In this document: piece by piece, positions 44,631 through 53,461 of the stretch | How positions within the stretch are numbered: the first letter of the stretch is position 1 | Layout: each line of letters begins with the position of its first letter | Source: Flavobacterium ginsenosidimutans | GTDB lineage: Bacteria > Bacteroidota > Bacteroidia > Flavobacteriales > Flavobacteriaceae | Length of the DNA stretch: 64,000 nt | NCBI RefSeq assembly: GCF_003254625.1 | Contig: NZ_QJRJ01000082.1 | Coordinates: forward strand, 604,895 to 668,894 | Direction of reading: 5' to 3' | Notes under the pieces: model-generated | Database searches by the model: none | Told to the model about the DNA's origin: nothing | Seen by the model: the letters and a program-made list of their open reading frames with translations, nothing else | Position numbers and translations under genes: made by a program

Positions 44631-45581
44631 ATGCAAAACATTCCTAGTGTAGACTTACGTGATTTCCTTTCGGACGACCCGAAACGTAAACAAAAATTTG
44701 TAAATGAAATCGGCAGTGCATTTGAAAACATTGGCTTCGTAGCCTTAAAAGGTCATTTTCTTGATGATCAATTGGTTGACGAACTTTATGGAGAAATTAG
44801 AAAATTCTTCTCTTTGCCAATAGAAACTAAGCATAAATATGAAATTCCTGGAATTGGCGGACAAAGAGGTTATGTTTCTTTTGGAAAAGAACATGCTAAA
44901 GGGCGCAAAGAAGGAGATTTAAAAGAATTTTGGCATTTTGGTCAATACGTTGACGCAGATTCAAGATGGGCTTCAGAATACCCAGACAATGTTGAAGTTA
45001 CCGAATTACCACGTTTTAATGCTGTTGGTAAAGATGCGTATCAAAAACTAGAAAAAACTGGAGTTTATGTTTTAAGAGCTTTAGCTTTACATTTAGGTTT
45101 AGATGAGTTTTATTTTGACAATTATGCAAAAGAAGGAAACTCAATTTTAAGACCAATCCACTACCCTCCAATTACTTCTGAGCCAGAAAACGCAATTCGT
45201 GCAGCAGCTCACGGTGATATCAATTTAATCACTTTATTAATGGGAGCTCAAGGTAAAGGATTACAAGTTCAGAATCATAATGGCGAATGGATTGATGCGA
45301 TTGCTGAAGATGATGAATTAGTAATTAATGTTGGTGATATGTTGTCTAGACACACTAACAATAAATTAAAATCGACAATTCACCAAGTGGTAAATCCGCC
45401 AAGAGAATTATGGGGAACTTCTCGTTATTCAATTCCTTTTTTCATGCATCCAGTAAGCGATATGCGTTTGGATTGTTTAGAAAATTGTATTGACGAAGAA
45501 AATCCGAAAAAATACGAAGATATTTCTGCTGGCGAGTTTTTATATGAGCGTTTGGTAGAATTAGGTTTAATCAAAAAATAA
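44631..45581 (+). CDS. Isopenicillin-N-synthase-family Fe(II)/2-oxoglutarate oxygenase
   Basis: 316 residues with a double-stranded beta-helix fold. Iron ligands are His194 and Asp196 in the HGDIN motif and His251 in STIHQVVNP; the 2-oxoglutarate pair Arg265/Ser267 is in SRYSIPFF. The N-terminal domain holds SVDLRDFLSDDPKRKQKFVNEIGSAFENIGFVALKGH, typical of the DIOX_N part. This is not a dedicated antibiotic gene; such enzymes are frequent in flavobacteria, and the substrate is unknown. It is in the direction of the SUI1-like gene, but an inverted repeat separates them. Confidence 0.87.
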   Translation: MQNIPSVDLRDFLSDDPKRKQKFVNEIGSAFENIGFVALKGHFLDDQLVDELYGEIRKFFSLPIETKHKYEIPGIGGQRGYVSFGKEHAKGRKEGDLKEFWHFGQYVDADSRWASEYPDNVEVTELPRFNAVGKDAYQKLEKTGVYVLRALALHLGLDEFYFDNYAKEGNSILRPIHYPPITSEPENAIRAAAHGDINLITLLMGAQGKGLQVQNHNGEWIDAIAEDDELVINVGDMLSRHTNNKLKSTIHQVVNPPRELWGTSRYSIPFFMHPVSDMRLDCLENCIDEENPKKYEDISAGEFLYERLVELGLIKK

Positions 45582-45595
45582 CCTTTTCAATCTTC

Positions 45596-45655
45596 AATAA
45601 TTTAAAATTCCAAATTCCAAAACTATTTTTTTGGGATTTGGAATTTAATTTTTAA
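45596..45655. repeat. AATTCCAAATTCCAA inverted repeat
   Basis: AATTCCAAATTCCAAAA and its complement TTGGGATTTGGAATTT flank a T-rich loop. The same words recur at 8764-8800, 12216-12255, 12455-12486, 31407-31516 and 46023-46110, usually as short-armed hairpins at operon ends. Confidence 0.65.
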
Positions 45656-45688
45656 AAACTCACTATATTTAGAATTTAAAATAGTTTT

Positions 45689-46021
45689 ATGGACTTAAAA
45701 GATCAATTAAAGAATTTATTTCCGGAGCATGTTGAATCAAATGAGCCAGAACAAGTTGAAGAACAAGAACATGTCCTTTACGTTCAGAAAGAGCCAATGA
45801 TTTGTAAATTTGAAAAACGAAAAGGAAAACCAACCACAATTATTGAAGGTTATGAAGGTTCTGACGAAGATTTTAAAATCTTAGCCAAAGAAATCAAAAC
45901 CAAATTAAGTGTTGGAGGAACTTTTAAAGATGATTCAATTATAATTCAAGGCGATTATCGAGATAAAATTATGGCAATCTTAAAAGAAAAAGGATTTAAA
46001 ACCAAACGTGTAGGAGGATAA
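45689..46021 (+). CDS. SUI1/eIF1-like translation factor (YciH family)
   Basis: 110 residues. The C-terminal 70 residues are a SUI1 domain: KRKGKPTTIIEGYEGSDEDFKILAKEIKTKLSVGGTFKDDSIIIQGDYRDKIMAILKEKGFKTKRVGG. The basic KGK and the GGTFK segments match the eIF1-like fold. The N-terminal 40 residues are acidic (EHVESNEPEQVEEQEHVL). The YciH family binds the 30S subunit and, by family knowledge, inhibits translation initiation of some transcripts under stress. It stands alone between two inverted repeats of the AATTCCAA family. Confidence 0.9.
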   Translation: MDLKDQLKNLFPEHVESNEPEQVEEQEHVLYVQKEPMICKFEKRKGKPTTIIEGYEGSDEDFKILAKEIKTKLSVGGTFKDDSIIIQGDYRDKIMAILKEKGFKTKRVGG

Positions 46022-46150
46022 AAATTCCAAAAAATAAATTCCAAATTCCAAATTTTCTAGATTTAAAAATGGAACTCAAAATTAGGTTTTGGAATTTGGA
46101 ATTTAGAAAATTGAAATTTTAAAAACAGAACCTTAGCAACTTAAAAAGAA

Positions 46151-47023
46151 ATGATTCAATCATCAGAATTAATACTTAACCCAGACGGCAGTGTTTATCA
46201 CTTAAACCTTCGTCCTGAACATATAGCACACGACATTATTTTTGTTGGTGACCAAAACAGAGTAGAAAAAATCACTCAATTTTTCGATTCTATCGAATAT
46301 TCTACTCAAAAAAGAGAATTTAAAACCCAAACAGGTATTTATAAAGGCAAAAGGATTTCTGTTGTTTCTACAGGAATTGGGCCGGATAATATTGATATTG
46401 TTCTTAATGAATTGGACGCTTTAGTAAATATCGATTTAAAAACGCGTCAGCCAAAAGAAGAATTAACTTCTTTGAATATTATCAGAATTGGAACTTCGGG
46501 TTCTTTACAAGAAGATATTCCAGTTGATAGCTTCGTGATGTCAAAATTTGGTTTAGGATTAGATAATATGCTTCGCTCCTATTTAATTGATGATGTTTCG
46601 ATCACAGAAATTGAAGATGCGTTTGTAAAACATACCAATTGGGATCCAAAAAAAGGGAAGCCTTATGTAACGCAATGTTCTGAGAAATTAGAAAAATTAA
46701 TTGAATCAGACCGAATTTTCAAAGGAATCACTGCAACTGCTGGCGGATTCTATGGCCCACAAGGAAGAGTTTTACGTTTGAATATTCAAGATGAAGAATT
46801 GAATAATAAAATGGATAATTTTAGCTTTAATGAAACTAAAATTACTAATTTAGAAATGGAAACAGCAGCGATTTACGGACTATCGGCTCTTTTGGGTCAT
46901 AATGCTTTATCATTAAATGCTATTATTGCCAATCGTGCAAGCGGGACTTTTAGTGAAGATCCATATAAAGCTGTAGATGAATTAATTGCTTATACATTAA
47001 ATAAATTGGCTTTTAGCAAATAG
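46151..47023 (+). CDS. Nucleoside phosphorylase (uridine-phosphorylase type)
   Basis: 290 residues of the PNP/UDP superfamily. The N-terminal part has HLNLRPEHIAHDIIFVGDQNRVEKI, then TGIGPDNIDIVLNELDAL and IIRIGTSGSLQEDIPVDSFVMS. The ribose-binding GTSG and the TNLEMETAAIYGLSALLGHNALS active-site segment are intact. It would cleave nucleosides with phosphate for salvage; uridine is the best guess from its similarity to UDP-type enzymes, but this is not certain. First of four closely spaced genes: nucleoside phosphorylase, VOC, DUF4265, and a periplasmic-binding-fold protein. Confidence 0.85.
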   Translation: MIQSSELILNPDGSVYHLNLRPEHIAHDIIFVGDQNRVEKITQFFDSIEYSTQKREFKTQTGIYKGKRISVVSTGIGPDNIDIVLNELDALVNIDLKTRQPKEELTSLNIIRIGTSGSLQEDIPVDSFVMSKFGLGLDNMLRSYLIDDVSITEIEDAFVKHTNWDPKKGKPYVTQCSEKLEKLIESDRIFKGITATAGGFYGPQGRVLRLNIQDEELNNKMDNFSFNETKITNLEMETAAIYGLSALLGHNALSLNAIIANRASGTFSEDPYKAVDELIAYTLNKLAFSK

Positions 47024-47040
47024 TTTTAAAACAAAAAGAT

Positions 47041-47433
47041 ATGTTTTTACGAGTTGCACGACATACTAACGACTTAGAAAGGATCGAAAATTTTTATGTA
47101 GATGTGCTCGGTTTTGAACGATTAGGCGGATTCGAACATCATAATAATTACGATGGAGTTTTTATTGGAAAACCAGGTTTAGACTGGCATTTTGAATTTA
47201 CTCAATCTCAAGTTTCGGCAAAACATACTTTTGATGAAGACGACGTTATGGTCTTATATCCTAAAACTATTGCAGATTACGATAAATTAGTAAACAAATT
47301 GAAACAGCAGAATATTGCAATTATACCGTCTTTGAATCCTTTTTGGAATGAAAACGGAAAAATGATTCAGGATCCTGATGGTTATAGAATTGTTATATCG
47401 CCATTAAAAGCTGTTATAAGTGAAATTGAATAA
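47041..47433 (+). CDS. VOC-family protein (glyoxalase/bleomycin-resistance fold)
   Basis: 130 residues. One vicinal-oxygen-chelate domain: FLRVARHTNDLERIENFYVDVLGFERLGGF starts the first beta-alpha-beta unit, and the second half ends KMIQDPDGYRIVISP, with the typical D-P-DG-YR motif. It has His residues that could bind metal, but I cannot define a substrate. It starts 17 bases after the nucleoside phosphorylase stop and ends overlapping the DUF4265 ATG by 1 base, so it is in the same transcript. Confidence 0.8.
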   Translation: MFLRVARHTNDLERIENFYVDVLGFERLGGFEHHNNYDGVFIGKPGLDWHFEFTQSQVSAKHTFDEDDVMVLYPKTIADYDKLVNKLKQQNIAIIPSLNPFWNENGKMIQDPDGYRIVISPLKAVISEIE

Positions 47434-47909
47434 TGGAACAAGAAACACATAAAAAAATATTATTTAAATACTATAGTGATTATCTAGACGAAGTAGTATC
47501 TGAAACTATGTGGGCAGAAATTATTGATCTAGAAAAAGGTCTTTTTAAATTGGATAATATTCCATTTTTTGGCCCTTTAATTGCAACAGATGACATTTTT
47601 TACGCAGAATATGACGAAACAGAAGAACGTTTCATGCATAGAAAAACGATTCAGAATTCTGGAAATTCGATTGTTCAAATTGCTATTCTAGAAAAAGGTT
47701 TTGATAAAGAAATTATCCGAGAAAAATTAAAGGCAATAAATTGTTTGTCGGAGGGTTTAAACGAAACTTTTTTTGCTGCAGAAATAGCAAAAGATGTAGA
47801 TTATTCTTTAGTAAGAAGTCTTCTAAACGAATATGAAAGTCAAGATATCATTGAATTTGCAGAACCTTGTCTTTCAGAAAAACACAGAACAGATTTATTA
47901 AAAAACTAA
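47433..47909 (+). CDS. DUF4265 family protein
   Basis: 158 residues. The start ATG shares its first A with the VOC stop codon (TAATG), so translation is coupled. The family pattern is clear: SETMWAEIIDLEKGLFKLDNIPFFGPLIATDDIFYAEYDETEERFMHRKTIQNSGNSIVQIAI. DUF4265 proteins are small, cytoplasmic and uncharacterised. The long C-terminal part (SLVRSLLNEYESQDIIEFAEP) looks like an ACT- or RRM-like alpha/beta unit. It precedes a periplasmic-binding-fold protein gene by 66 bases. Confidence 0.75.
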   Translation: MEQETHKKILFKYYSDYLDEVVSETMWAEIIDLEKGLFKLDNIPFFGPLIATDDIFYAEYDETEERFMHRKTIQNSGNSIVQIAILEKGFDKEIIREKLKAINCLSEGLNETFFAAEIAKDVDYSLVRSLLNEYESQDIIEFAEPCLSEKHRTDLLKN

Positions 47910-47975
47910 CCAAGCTTAACAATTAGATTACGCATACGCATACCAAGCAAGCAACTTAACTTAAACTTAAAATAA

Positions 47976-48827
47976 ATGAAAACTGTCAAAATTGCGGGTG
48001 TTCCGGAACACTTCAATTTGCCATGGCATCTCTGTATTGAGAACGGTGAATTTGAAGAAGAGAACATCGACTTACAATGGACTAATGTTCCAGAAGGAAC
48101 AGGGAAAATGTGTCAAATGCTTCGCGACGGAGAAACAGATTTAGCTGTTATTTTGACCGAAGGAATTCTTAAGGATATTTCAGCTGGAAATCCGAGCAAA
48201 ATTGTTCAGATTTACGTGCAATCTCCTTTAATTTGGGGAATTCATGTCGATGCAAAATCTGATTTTCAAACTTTGAAAGATCTAAAAAATAAAAAAGCAG
48301 CTATTTCAAGACTTGGCTCTGGATCGCAATTAATGGCTTATGTGAATGCAAATGAACAAGGCTGGGAAATGGACGATCTTCAGTTTGAGATAGTAAATAC
48401 AATTGACGGCGCTGTCGATGCTTTAACAAACAAAAAAGCCGATTACTTTATGTGGGAACGTTTTATGACGAAACCTCTTGTAGATAAAGGTATTTTTAGA
48501 CGTATCGACGACTGCCCTACTCCTTGGCCTTCATTTATTATTGTAGGACGCGACGAGTTCTTAAAAAAGAATGCCAAAGTGGTAGAAACCATTCTTAAGA
48601 TCATCAACAAAACAACTGTTGATTTTAAAGAAATTCCAGAGATTGACAAGAAATTGTCTAAACTGTTCAATCAGAAAGCTGAGGATATTAAAGAATGGCT
48701 TAAATTGACACAATGGTCACAGAAAAACCTAACCGAAAAGTCTTTTAATAAAATTCAAAATCAATTATTTGATCTGGGAATTATTGATAAAAAAAGTATT
48801 TTTGTAGAAACCGTAAAAGCACTGTAA
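47976..48827 (+). CDS. Cytoplasmic periplasmic-binding-fold protein (Ca3427-like)
   Basis: 283 residues. The fold is that of ABC-transporter substrate-binding proteins of the NMT1/THI5 type: KIAGVPEHFNLPWHLCIENGEFEEENIDLQWTNVPEGTGKMCQMLRDGETDLAVILTEG and LWGIHVDAKSDFQTLKDLKNKKAAISRLGSGSQLMAYV (first words shown from memory of the family layout; the actual frame begins MKTVKIAGVPEH). There is no signal peptide or lipobox, so it works in the cytoplasm. This resembles the Ca3427-like subgroup. Ligand unknown. Confidence 0.75.
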   Translation: MKTVKIAGVPEHFNLPWHLCIENGEFEEENIDLQWTNVPEGTGKMCQMLRDGETDLAVILTEGILKDISAGNPSKIVQIYVQSPLIWGIHVDAKSDFQTLKDLKNKKAAISRLGSGSQLMAYVNANEQGWEMDDLQFEIVNTIDGAVDALTNKKADYFMWERFMTKPLVDKGIFRRIDDCPTPWPSFIIVGRDEFLKKNAKVVETILKIINKTTVDFKEIPEIDKKLSKLFNQKAEDIKEWLKLTQWSQKNLTEKSFNKIQNQLFDLGIIDKKSIFVETVKAL

Positions 48828-48837
48828 TACTGCTTTT

Positions 48838-49779
48838 TTGATTCGTATGATGAAATTCCCTAAAATTGACTTTCCGCAGTTAAAATCTAAACTACAGGTG
48901 AAATCACCGTGGGATAGGATTATTATCTCGCTGTTGAGTCTTTTGATTACTATTCCGATTTTCATCATACTGCATCAAAATTTGATCGATTTAGAATGGG
49001 CTTTCAATCTAGATCGTGTATTCATCTTTATATTTGTTTTCGCAGCAATATTTTTTCTTCTGATGTATCTCAGAACAATTATTATTTTGTGTGTTGCAGT
49101 TTATTTGTTAATCCTGTTTTACGGATCTATAATTGGAAATTATGGCTTTAGTGAAATCTCAGAAGATTATAATTCGATGATTTACACCATGTCTGACAAT
49201 CCATATCCGCAAGATATAATTGTAGCAAAACTGCTTCCGTTTCCTAATAAAACAAAGATTATCAATGCTATAGAATATCAAAATCCTAAAGTGCGAAATT
49301 TTGCTATTATGGCAACAACGAAACATTTTAAAGGAATTAGAGGATATTCAGATTATCGCACTATAATTCAGTGTTTTGCTGTTTTTAAAGAAATCAACAG
49401 CAGATGGAATTATGTAAACGATCCAAAAGAAGGTGATTACATCGCAACTGCCAGTGAATCTTTAGATTATTTCTCAGGCGATTGCGATGATCACTCTATT
49501 TTGATGGCGGCTGCTGTTCGTTCTATTGGCGGAACTCCGCGTCTTATTCATACTAAAGGGCATATTTATCCTGAAATTTTAATTGGTTCTATGATTGATC
49601 TTGAAAAAGTCAATTATTTGATTAAAAATGTGTTATTCGTAAAAGAGAGTTATGGTAAAAAACTTCATTATCATATAGACGAACGCGGACAAGTTTGGAT
49701 GAATCTGGACTACACAGCAACTTACCCCGGAGGACCGTTTATGTATGAGGAAATTTTAGGGGCTTTAACCCTTAATTAA
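48838..49779 (+). CDS. Membrane protein with a transglutaminase-like domain
   Basis: 313 residues. Three predicted transmembrane helices lie between about residues 28 and 105. The remaining part is a transglutaminase/protease-like domain with catalytic candidates Cys216 (YFSGDCDDHSI), His242 (HTKGHIYPE) and Asp291 (WMNLDYTA), counted from M1 at 48838. The Cys-His-Asp triad is plausible but the spacing is unusual. The start could be the ATG at 48847. The N-terminal helices resemble those of several flavobacterial membrane proteins of unknown function. It is 10 bases after the previous gene, so probably cotranscribed. Confidence 0.75.
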   Translation: MIRMMKFPKIDFPQLKSKLQVKSPWDRIIISLLSLLITIPIFIILHQNLIDLEWAFNLDRVFIFIFVFAAIFFLLMYLRTIIILCVAVYLLILFYGSIIGNYGFSEISEDYNSMIYTMSDNPYPQDIIVAKLLPFPNKTKIINAIEYQNPKVRNFAIMATTKHFKGIRGYSDYRTIIQCFAVFKEINSRWNYVNDPKEGDYIATASESLDYFSGDCDDHSILMAAAVRSIGGTPRLIHTKGHIYPEILIGSMIDLEKVNYLIKNVLFVKESYGKKLHYHIDERGQVWMNLDYTATYPGGPFMYEEILGALTLN

Positions 49780-49995
49780 GATACCTCTAAAAGCTCAAAA
49801 ATCTCATTCAGTTAACTTTTTGGGTATAATTGTAATCTATTGAATATCAGTTTAACTCCCGAAAACATAGGCTTTTTTGATTAAAGGCAGTTTGAAATTA
49901 GAAGTAAAAAAAATCTTCATAAATATTTGATTACGAATATTTTAATGTCATTTTTTTTTGTAACTTTTTCCTGTTTAACTTTTAATCACAAAATC

Positions 49996-50361
49996 ATGAA
50001 AAACTTTAAATTATTTACCCTCGTAATTGCAATTGCTGTCGTAATAGTTTCATGCCATCTTAAAAGAGACAAGCTTGTGAATTCATGGAAAGTTACTGCA
50101 GTAGAACCCAAAGAAACTGTTTCTGATTCTACAAAAAACGCGATTTTAGCCAACGGTACGCTTACTTTTACAGAAGATGGGCACGTTACCGGATACTTGC
50201 TTCGTGAAATCACGGACGGAACTTACGCGTTAACACAAAAAGGTAAAAAACTCGTTATAAAAGATGAAGTTGGTACACCTTATGTTTGTGAAAGTACTAT
50301 CACAGACGATCAATTAATTCTAGATACCAAAGAAGCCAAACTGACATTTAGTAAAATTTAA
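49996..50361 (+). CDS. Small predicted lipoprotein
   Basis: 121 residues from the ATG at 49996. An ATG at 49927 upstream would add an unrelated hydrophobic stretch, so the lipoprotein start MKNFKLFTLVIAIAVVIVSC is chosen, with lipobox IVSC and Cys20. The mature part contains DKLVNSWKVTAVEPKETVSDST, then GTLTFTEDGHVTGYLLREITDGTYALTQKGKKLVIKDEVGTPYVCESTITDDQLIL, a pattern of lipocalin-like domains (WKV, then alternating beta strands with TF-EDG-V). Function unknown. Confidence 0.7.
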   Translation: MKNFKLFTLVIAIAVVIVSCHLKRDKLVNSWKVTAVEPKETVSDSTKNAILANGTLTFTEDGHVTGYLLREITDGTYALTQKGKKLVIKDEVGTPYVCESTITDDQLILDTKEAKLTFSKI

Positions 50362-50390
50362 ATATTAGGATTACAACGTAATTCAATGCT

Positions 50391-50428
50391 AAAAAACCAT
50401 TCTTCTCCATTGTTAAGAATGGTTTTTT
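50391..50428 (+). terminator. Terminator after the lipoprotein gene
   Basis: AAAAAACCATTCTT (50391-50404) pairs with AAGAATGGTTTTTT (50415-50428) around CTCCATTGTT. Perfect 14-bp stem with T tract, 29 bases after the stop. Confidence 0.9.
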
Positions 50429-50457
50429 GATTTTTAGAACTAAAATAAATATCTTTG
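50427..50457 (+). promoter_or_regulatory. Promoter of the ABC-F gene
   Basis: TTG at 50427-50429, 20 bases, then TATCTTTG at 50450-50457, a near-ideal Bacteroidota promoter that overlaps the end of the upstream terminator. The resulting 5' leader is about 105 bases, with a hairpin at 50511-50540 (CCACAA/TTGTGG, flanked by AGCA/TGCT). Confidence 0.65.
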
Positions 50458-50569
50458 CTCCTCTTAAAATAAGTATTACGGTATGTGAAAAATAATTTCT
50501 TTCAGAAAATTTAGCAAGTAACCACAATTTTGTGGCTGCTTAATTATTTATCTATAAAAGAAAGGAATT

Positions 50570-52156
50570 ATGCTTATTCTTCAAAATATCTCATATCAGC
50601 ATGAGAATAAAGACATGCTGTTTCAAAACATTAGTTTTGGCTTAAATAATCACGATAAAACTGCACTAATTGGAAATAATGGTGTTGGAAAATCTACATT
50701 ATTAAAAATCATTTCTGGCAAATTACAACCATTTTCAGGACAAATAAATCAAAGTTCAAAACCTTATTTTGTGCCTCAATTATTCGGTCAATTTAATGAT
50801 TTGACAATTGCCGAGGCTTTAAAAATAAAGGAAAAATTAACTTCATTTAAAGAAATACTTGAAGGCACTGTAACCGAAGAAAATTTGCAATTATTAAATG
50901 ACGATTGGACAATAGAAGATCGTTGCAATGAAGCTTTGTCATATTGGCAGCTTAACGACTTAGATCTGAATCAGAAAATGGAAACTTTAAGCGGTGGACA
51001 GAAAACAAAAGTCTTTTTGGCTGGAATTATGATTCACGAACCAGATGTAGTTTTACTGGACGAACCAAGTAATCATTTGGATTTTGCAGGAAGAACGTTG
51101 CTTTATGATTTTATTAAATCGACTTCTAGTTCTTTGCTTATTGTTAGTCACGACAGAACACTTCTGAATATTTTAGAAAAGACTTTTGAAATGTCCAGAA
51201 ACGGAATTTCGGTCTACGGCGGAAATTATGATTTTTATTGCGAACAGAAAAAAATCGAAAATAATGCTTTAGAACAAGATGTTCAGAGTAAAGAAAAGGC
51301 ATTAAAAAAAGCCAAAGAAAAAGAAAGGGAAACTATTGAACGCCAAAACAAATTAGATTCGAGAGGTAAAAAGAAGCAGAAGAAATCCGGTGTTGCCAGA
51401 ATTATGATGAATACGCTTCGAAATAAAGCCGAAAACAGCAGTTCAAAACTAAAAGATGTTCATGCGGAAAAAATCAGCGGTATTTCTGAAGATTTGCGCC
51501 AATTACGTTCTTCACTTCCTGCAATAGATCAGATGAAATTCGGGTTTAATAATGCTTCTTTTCATAAAGGAAAAATCATTTTTAAAGCTTTAGAAATGAA
51601 TTATAAATACAATGACCATTTCCTTTGGAAAGAAAATCTAAGTTTTGAAATTCTTTCGGGAGATCGCATAGCTATAAAAGGACAAAACGGATCAGGAAAA
51701 ACGACTTTAATTAAAATTATACTTGGCAAATTAGCTGTAGAGCTAGGAAATGTTACTTCGTTAGCAAAAAAAACAATTTATATAGATCAGGATTATTCGT
51801 TGCTAAATCAAGACCTTAAGATTTATGAACAAGCCCAGGTTTTTAATGATTGCGGTTTGGAAGAACATGAAATCAAAATGAGATTGAATCGTTTTTTATT
51901 TTCTAGAAATGATTGGGACAAGCCTTGCAATTCCTTAAGTGGAGGCGAAAGAATGCGTTTAATGCTCTGTTGCCTAACAATTAGCAATGAATTTCCTGAG
52001 GTCATAATTTTAGACGAACCTACTAATAATTTAGATATTCAGAATATTGAAATCTTGACTGCGGCTATTAATGAATATCAAGGAACTTTGCTTGTAATTT
52101 CGCACGATCAATTGTTTTTAGAACAAATTAATATCGAAAAAAGTATTTTGCTGTAA
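50570..52156 (+). CDS. ABC-F family ATPase
   Basis: 528 residues with two ATP-binding cassettes and no membrane domain. First cassette: Walker A GNNGVGKST (residues 35-43), signature LSGGQ near 140, Walker B VVLLDEPSNHLD. Second: Walker A GQNGSGKTT near 371, signature LSGGE near 456, Walker B VIILDEPTNNLD. The linker of about 90 residues is very rich in Lys, Arg and Glu (KKAKEKERETIERQNKLDSRGKKK). ABC-F proteins act on the ribosome, either rescuing stalled complexes or protecting from antibiotics. I cannot tell which from the linker alone. Confidence 0.9.
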   Translation: MLILQNISYQHENKDMLFQNISFGLNNHDKTALIGNNGVGKSTLLKIISGKLQPFSGQINQSSKPYFVPQLFGQFNDLTIAEALKIKEKLTSFKEILEGTVTEENLQLLNDDWTIEDRCNEALSYWQLNDLDLNQKMETLSGGQKTKVFLAGIMIHEPDVVLLDEPSNHLDFAGRTLLYDFIKSTSSSLLIVSHDRTLLNILEKTFEMSRNGISVYGGNYDFYCEQKKIENNALEQDVQSKEKALKKAKEKERETIERQNKLDSRGKKKQKKSGVARIMMNTLRNKAENSSSKLKDVHAEKISGISEDLRQLRSSLPAIDQMKFGFNNASFHKGKIIFKALEMNYKYNDHFLWKENLSFEILSGDRIAIKGQNGSGKTTLIKIILGKLAVELGNVTSLAKKTIYIDQDYSLLNQDLKIYEQAQVFNDCGLEEHEIKMRLNRFLFSRNDWDKPCNSLSGGERMRLMLCCLTISNEFPEVIILDEPTNNLDIQNIEILTAAINEYQGTLLVISHDQLFLEQINIEKSILL

Positions 52157-52330
52157 AATAAAAACTGTTAGCGCTGAGAATTATCTTGGCGCTTTTCTTT
52201 TAGTATTAATTTGATATTCAATAAATTAAAATTCTGTAAATTGCAGTAAAAACTGATAAAATTCAATCTGTTATAAAAATAAAGCTTTTTATAAATTCAA
52301 ATTGCACGTTTAATTAAAATCTAAAATTTT

Positions 52331-53383
52331 ATGAAACCAAAAAACAGAATTTTTTCCGCCCTGCTTGCTTTTACTTTATTAATAACTGAAACTGTTTTGC
52401 CTTGCACGAGAGTTGTTTACGAAGGTTTAAACGGAACAATCATTACGGCACGTTCAATGGACTGGCGCGGAGAAATTCCTGCTAATTTGTGGATTTTTCC
52501 TCGTGGCATAGAACGATCTGGTGAAGTTGGAACTAGTTCTATCAAATGGAAATCGAAATACGGCAGTGTAATTACAAGTTCTTGGGATATAGCTTCTTCT
52601 GACGGCATGAATGAAAAAGGACTTGTTGGTAATCTTTTATGGCTTGTAGAATCGCAATATCCGGCATTTGAAAAAAACGGAAAAGTAAAAGGTTTGGCGG
52701 TTTCTTTGTGGCTTCAATATGTTTTAGATAATTTTTCTTCGGTTGCTGAGACCGTTTCTGCTTTAGAAAAGAATGATTTTGTTATTGCTTCATCTCATAT
52801 TCCTGGAACGAATATTTTTGCAACGGTACATTTATCTGTTTCTGATTCTAGCGGAGATAATGCTATTTTTGAATATATAAATGGCAAACTCGTAATTCAT
52901 CACGATCGAAAATATGTTACAATGACGAATTCTCCAATTTTTGAAGAACAGCTGGCTATAAATACCTATTGGAAAAGTATTCCCGGAACGATTATGCTTC
53001 CTGGAACCAATAGAGCCGCAGATCGCTTTGTGCGAGCTTCTTATTATATAGATGCAATTCCGAAAACGGATGATACAAGACGTGCTCTGGCAAGTGTCTT
53101 TGGCGTTATTCGAAATTGCTCTGTTCCGCTGGGAATTGCTTCAGAAACAGAACCAAACATCTCCTCTACTCGTTGGCGAACAGTTGCAGATCAAAAAAAT
53201 CTGGTTTATTATTTTGATAATGTTTTAAATCCGAATGTGATTTGGGTGGAATTCAATAAAATTGACTTTAGCGAAAAAGCAAAAGTCAAAAAATTGAGTT
53301 TGGCTAATAACGAAAATTATTCTGGAAATTCATTGAGTTATTTTAAGGAAACTAAGCCATTTCAATTCGCTGGATTAGATTAA
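52331..53383 (+). CDS. Secreted linear-amide C-N hydrolase (choloylglycine-hydrolase family)
   Basis: 350 residues. A signal sequence (about residues 1-24) ends at Cys25 in LPCTRVVYEGLNGTIITARSMDW, and this Cys is the N-terminal nucleophile of the Ntn hydrolase fold; signal cleavage would expose it. Other family residues are visible: SMDWRGEIPANLWIFPRG and GMNEKGLVGNLLWL, with the Asn-rich NSPIFEEQLAINTYW and NRAADRFVRASYY. Bile-salt hydrolases and penicillin V acylases belong here, but the substrate is unknown. Alternatively the Cys could be read as a lipobox; the adjacent TRVVYEG argues for the nucleophile. Confidence 0.82.
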   Translation: MKPKNRIFSALLAFTLLITETVLPCTRVVYEGLNGTIITARSMDWRGEIPANLWIFPRGIERSGEVGTSSIKWKSKYGSVITSSWDIASSDGMNEKGLVGNLLWLVESQYPAFEKNGKVKGLAVSLWLQYVLDNFSSVAETVSALEKNDFVIASSHIPGTNIFATVHLSVSDSSGDNAIFEYINGKLVIHHDRKYVTMTNSPIFEEQLAINTYWKSIPGTIMLPGTNRAADRFVRASYYIDAIPKTDDTRRALASVFGVIRNCSVPLGIASETEPNISSTRWRTVADQKNLVYYFDNVLNPNVIWVEFNKIDFSEKAKVKKLSLANNENYSGNSLSYFKETKPFQFAGLD

Positions 53384-53461
53384 AAGGAAATAAAACGAAT
53401 TATAAAACCTTCAAATAGAAATGTTTGAAGGTTTTATTTTAAAAATAAATTCAAAAATTCA

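Noticed and set aside
49927..49995. Upstream start for the small lipoprotein
   Set aside because: It would place an unrelated hydrophobic stretch before the standard lipoprotein signal and lipobox that begin at 49996.
50483..50488. Start-stop ATGTGA in the ABC-F leader as a regulatory element
   Set aside because: A six-base match is expected by chance in AT-rich DNA and has no associated terminator; mentioned only within the leader finding.
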